A stretch of 64,000 nucleotides of DNA from Paragordius varius (taxonomy: Eukaryota > Nematomorpha), in contig OZ176052.1 in NCBI GenBank assembly GCA_964247055.1, forward strand, positions 7,998,001 to 8,062,000, given 5' to 3'. The first letter of the stretch is position 1; every line of letters begins with the position of its first letter. Of this stretch, positions 60,746 to 64,000 are shown one piece after another. The notes under the pieces were generated by a model. It searched no databases and had not been told where the DNA came from. It saw nothing but the letters and a program-made list of their open reading frames with translations. The translations under genes were made by a program, and so were the position numbers.

Positions 60746-63700
60746 CTTCTTTTTGGTGTTTTTTAATTTATTAAATCCTATTTTAATTTTATTATTATAG
60801 CCTGGTTAAAATTTATCAAATAAATATCTTGACATATTTTAATCTTTCTTACGTTAAGTTATAAAAAATTAAACATTTTGACCGCATTCATCAGTACTAC
60901 TTTTCAAAATGAATTGGCAAAACTTTTCACATTGTGATTTTCTTAGTTTCTAAAAAAACTATTCGTTTAAGAAATAATTTTTGTTTTAAAAAAGGGTTTA
61001 TCATCCTTTTTAGGAAATGATGATATAATGTTTAGACATTTTATGATATTATACATTAATTAGTATGTTGATCAAAATAATGATTAAAAATTCATAAGTC
61101 ATATATGATCAATCATTACATTAAAATTTGTACTGTTGACCGTCAAACTTAACTGGTATAAATGAACGATGATTATGTTAAAAAGTTTTTTTTGAATTTT
61201 ATTAAGCATATATGGATAAAAAGATTTTAAAATTATAAGAAACAAAGACATGATAAATTCTAATTTTCTTTTATAGAGTAAATGCTTAAATTATATCTCG
61301 CCATGCAATGTTGTAAGCACTTAATTAGATTTTTTTATATTTAACTATGTAATACCGCTCACAGATTTAAATATGAGTAATAAAAATTGGTGTCATATAA
61401 TCTGATTAGAATCTTAAAGCAAATCACGTTTATTAATTACTTTCATAATCTGATAAGTTTTTTTAAAATTGTTTTAAGCCATTGTCGATTGATGTCCGTT
61501 CAAGCTTCTGAAGTGGATAAATTTATAAAAAAAGCGCTCGCAGGGCATACTTTTTTCCTAACCTTGGCAAAGCGTTAGTTTTTCTAACATATCATTTAAA
61601 TGACATTTTAATATCGGGGATTTTTCCTCTTGATTGCCATAATATAGAATTACGCATTTTTACGCTTTCACGATTAATTTAGAGTTTTTTTCTATTTTAG
61701 GGTTTATATTTAAGGTTTTCTACATTTGGTGTTGACACACTAAAATCGATTATTATTTAAATTGTCCTAAACGTATTAAATAACATATACTAACAAGGTA
61801 GAAAATATTTTATACTTTCTCCAGAATCTAATCTATTTGCCCTTATAAAATTGATGGCTGGACATAAAAAATATTTAGCCTTATATTATTATCATTTTAT
61901 TATTATATAATTGAAAAAGAATCAGTTTGGTCTAATTAATTTACTGATTTTTTCATTCAATACGCGTTATTATATAATTTTTCTATAAATTAAAACTCGT
62001 CTCCAAAAATTTAAACCATTACATAAATTATTTCTGAAACAGCAATTTACAATGCGGTCTGTAACAAATTCAATGAATAGCAGATACCTCTGCTAATTAA
62101 ATTAATTTAGCTAGTTTTAACCATTTTATTAAAAATGATTTTTATTACATAACGTTATTTTAGTGAAACCTTAAAACTTTAGTGAGACAACGAGTTTAGC
62201 TCAATTTTTAATACCTGGTTAAAGCATCGGATACAAGATGCTGCATTTTTAACTTTAAAGGTTAAAGGATTATCATTTTATAAAAATTATTCTATTTGCA
62301 ATTTTTTTTAAATACATCAATTTTATTTAATAACTTCAAATCAGATATTTTGTTATTTATTAATAGTCCGATTAAGTTAAAAACATATGGTACTGGCACA
62401 TCTCAGAATTAATATTTTTTTTTATTTAGGTAATATTGAGTTAAAAACAAAAAATCCATATTATCCAACATTTATTTTATATGAGCATAATTACGCGCAA
62501 GCAATCCTAGATATGGTTATAAACTAAGTGATTTATTAATTAAATAATAGTTTGAGTTAAGGCAGAAAACATACACATCCTTGGTTAATTTTAAAAATTT
62601 ACATAAACTGAAGAAAGTGGTATCATAATAACTAAATGATTGCTCCTGTTTATAAATCTAAGCCAGGTGTGTTTAACACAAATGCCTGTTCGGGCCGCAT
62701 TCGAAAATATATATGGGCATTGATAAATATTATTAAATTTCAAATATACTGCATAAAGAAAACGCAATATAGTAATGGCTTAAGGCCTTCATTTAAAATC
62801 AAAAGGGGATGGAATTTTTGGTATACCGATTGCTGTTTAAATATATTAGATGGAAGTTTGGAACTTGAATGTGGGTTTTCATGACCCCATATGCTTAATT
62901 GAACGTGCATATATATTTTAATCTACCATCGATAGGCCCAACTGCATTCATACTCTCATTAATTTTTCGACAAACATAATGTTTGGGTATTTGGGTATTC
63001 TCGTTTTATAATTATAATAAAAAATTATATATGAATATTATAAAATTCTTGATACCGACGATTCATTTAGCCGTATAATTGTGAATCAAATACAACCCTG
63101 TCAATATTTTATAGCCACTTTAGTCGCAAGTGCTTCGATAAAAAAGAATACACACTTCATCTTTTCCTTTTTTTGCGATGATTACATTTTGGGGGTAGTT
63201 TTAATTAGAGCTAAAATTTATTTGGTCTGAATTATACACATTGTTCTCCTCTATTATAAAAGCTTATACTTTTGCAGTTTTTAATATCTTAGCTCCAAAA
63301 CACGATTACAAACAGTGGGTGATTTAAAAATATAACGTATATAATATATTCTAACAGATAAATATAATTCTGAAAGTGCTTTTGGCCTAGGCATCACCTA
63401 AAAAATATTTCCAGCTATTACTCCCTATAGAAAATTGTCAGCCCACATGTCTTAATAATTTTCTATGTAAAATCTAAAGCCTCATATTATATCCTAAACT
63501 AAAAATAATATTTTTTTAAATTATAATTTTTAGCTGTGGGGTCTGAAAGCCTAAAACCTCTAAAATGGGCTAGTATGCTAAAATAAACGCACAATCACGA
63601 GATTGCAGGATAAAAACTTTTATTATAAGCTGGATTATGATAAAGTTAGTGAAATAATGCCATTCTTCGCTTATGAATTCAGATTTTGGAAAATTTTGTG

Positions 63701-64000
63701 TTATAGCGATGATTATTTTAAAACTGGAAACGGTTTTTTCAATTTGATGATCCTGATCGTTTTTATCAGCTCAGACTTTTGAAAAGAGTTGTTTAACTTT
63801 GATTTTGGTTACTTTAACTTTTCTATTTCCCAAAAATTTTACCGAACTTCGAAAACTAACATATCCTGTGATCCAAATATATGAATATAAATCTTCAAAA
63901 TCATCCAATTATACACAAAATGTCTTTGTACAATATCCTCAGACAAAACTTTACTAAAAATAAATTTTTTAGTTAAATGTGCATCTTTTAATTTTTTTGA
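60746..64000. other. Gene-poor AT-rich DNA to the window end
   Basis: No gene assigned. Short codon-like stretches at 61491-61578 (MSVQASEVDKFIKKALAGHT) and 63606-63793 (YKLDYDKVSEIMPFFAYEFR in one frame, QFDDPDRFYQLRLLKRVV in another) may be pseudogene or exon pieces, but no splice model links them. Confidence 0.4.
62660..62800. mobile_element. Fragment of the dispersed repeat also seen at 7160-7446
   Basis: Shares AAATATATATGGGCATT, a following run like TTATTAAATTTCAAATATA, and an edge CAGGTGTGTTTAACACAAAT resembling the GGGTGTCCAACATAAAT edge of the 7160 copy. Borders not resolved. Confidence 0.4.

Noticed and set aside
62636-62884. 82-codon plus ORF
   Set aside because: Overlaps dispersed repeat DNA also present at 7160-7446.
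1-64000. tRNA, rRNA, CRISPR, bacterial operons, retroviral or LTR elements
   Set aside because: No tRNA-like A/B box pairs, rRNA stretches, spaced identical repeats or gag/pol-type frames with terminal direct repeats were recognised.

Overview
This is a very AT-rich animal genomic window with spliced genes, no bacterial features and many DNA transposons. An insect- or other arthropod-like host is my best guess. The secreted haem peroxidase resembles arthropod chorion peroxidase/peroxinectin types, and a DUF4773-like secreted protein belongs to a family I know mainly from arthropods. I cannot name the species.

Layout: (1) 553-8645, plus strand: 3' part of an animal haem peroxidase gene (12 exons, 5' end not found). 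(2) 8803-12502, minus: complete CLP1, an RNA 5'-kinase and mRNA 3'-end factor (11 exons, 478 aa). (3) 12605-19242, plus: complete SETD3-like SET-domain methyltransferase (11 exons, 486 aa), sharing a 102 bp divergent promoter with CLP1. (4) 19634-38073, minus: complete ER glucosidase II alpha subunit (GANAB; 20 exons, 921 aa); two of its introns hold large head-to-head palindromes made of DNA transposons. (5) 38129-38693, plus: small secreted DUF4773-like protein starting 55 bp from the GANAB start. (6) 38907-41581, plus: secreted Gln/Pro/Asn-rich protein of unknown function. (7) 44593-45233, minus: complete ARL2 GTPase (5 exons, 182 aa). (8) 49805-54503, minus: CABLES-like cyclin-fold protein (5 exons, 321 aa), two introns each carrying a 1199 bp foldback element. 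(9) 59879-60745, plus: single-exon Asn-rich protein with a C-terminal membrane anchor. The rest is gene-poor AT-rich DNA with MITEs, a LINE remnant, TA microsatellites and a few unassigned ORFs.

The most striking property is intron size. Splice-site and codon-phase reconstruction against conserved proteins requires GT-AG introns of only 21-35 bp: all four in ARL2 (21, 22, 22, 27), the first in CLP1 (26), the first four in SETD3 (28, 26, 31, 35), the first two in GANAB (23, 27), two in the DUF4773 gene (28, 25), one in CABLES (26), and one even in a transposon gene (22). In every host gene assembled with a start codon and a stop codon, the coding sum is an exact multiple of three.

The second theme is a group of transposons with CACT(G)-type ends and 3 bp target duplications. 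They include a palindromic element carrying a widespread but functionally unnamed protein that I suggest is its transposase. There is no operon logic; genes are packed as divergent or convergent neighbours with short spacers, and transposons sit in introns and the larger gaps. No viral or retroviral element was recognised.
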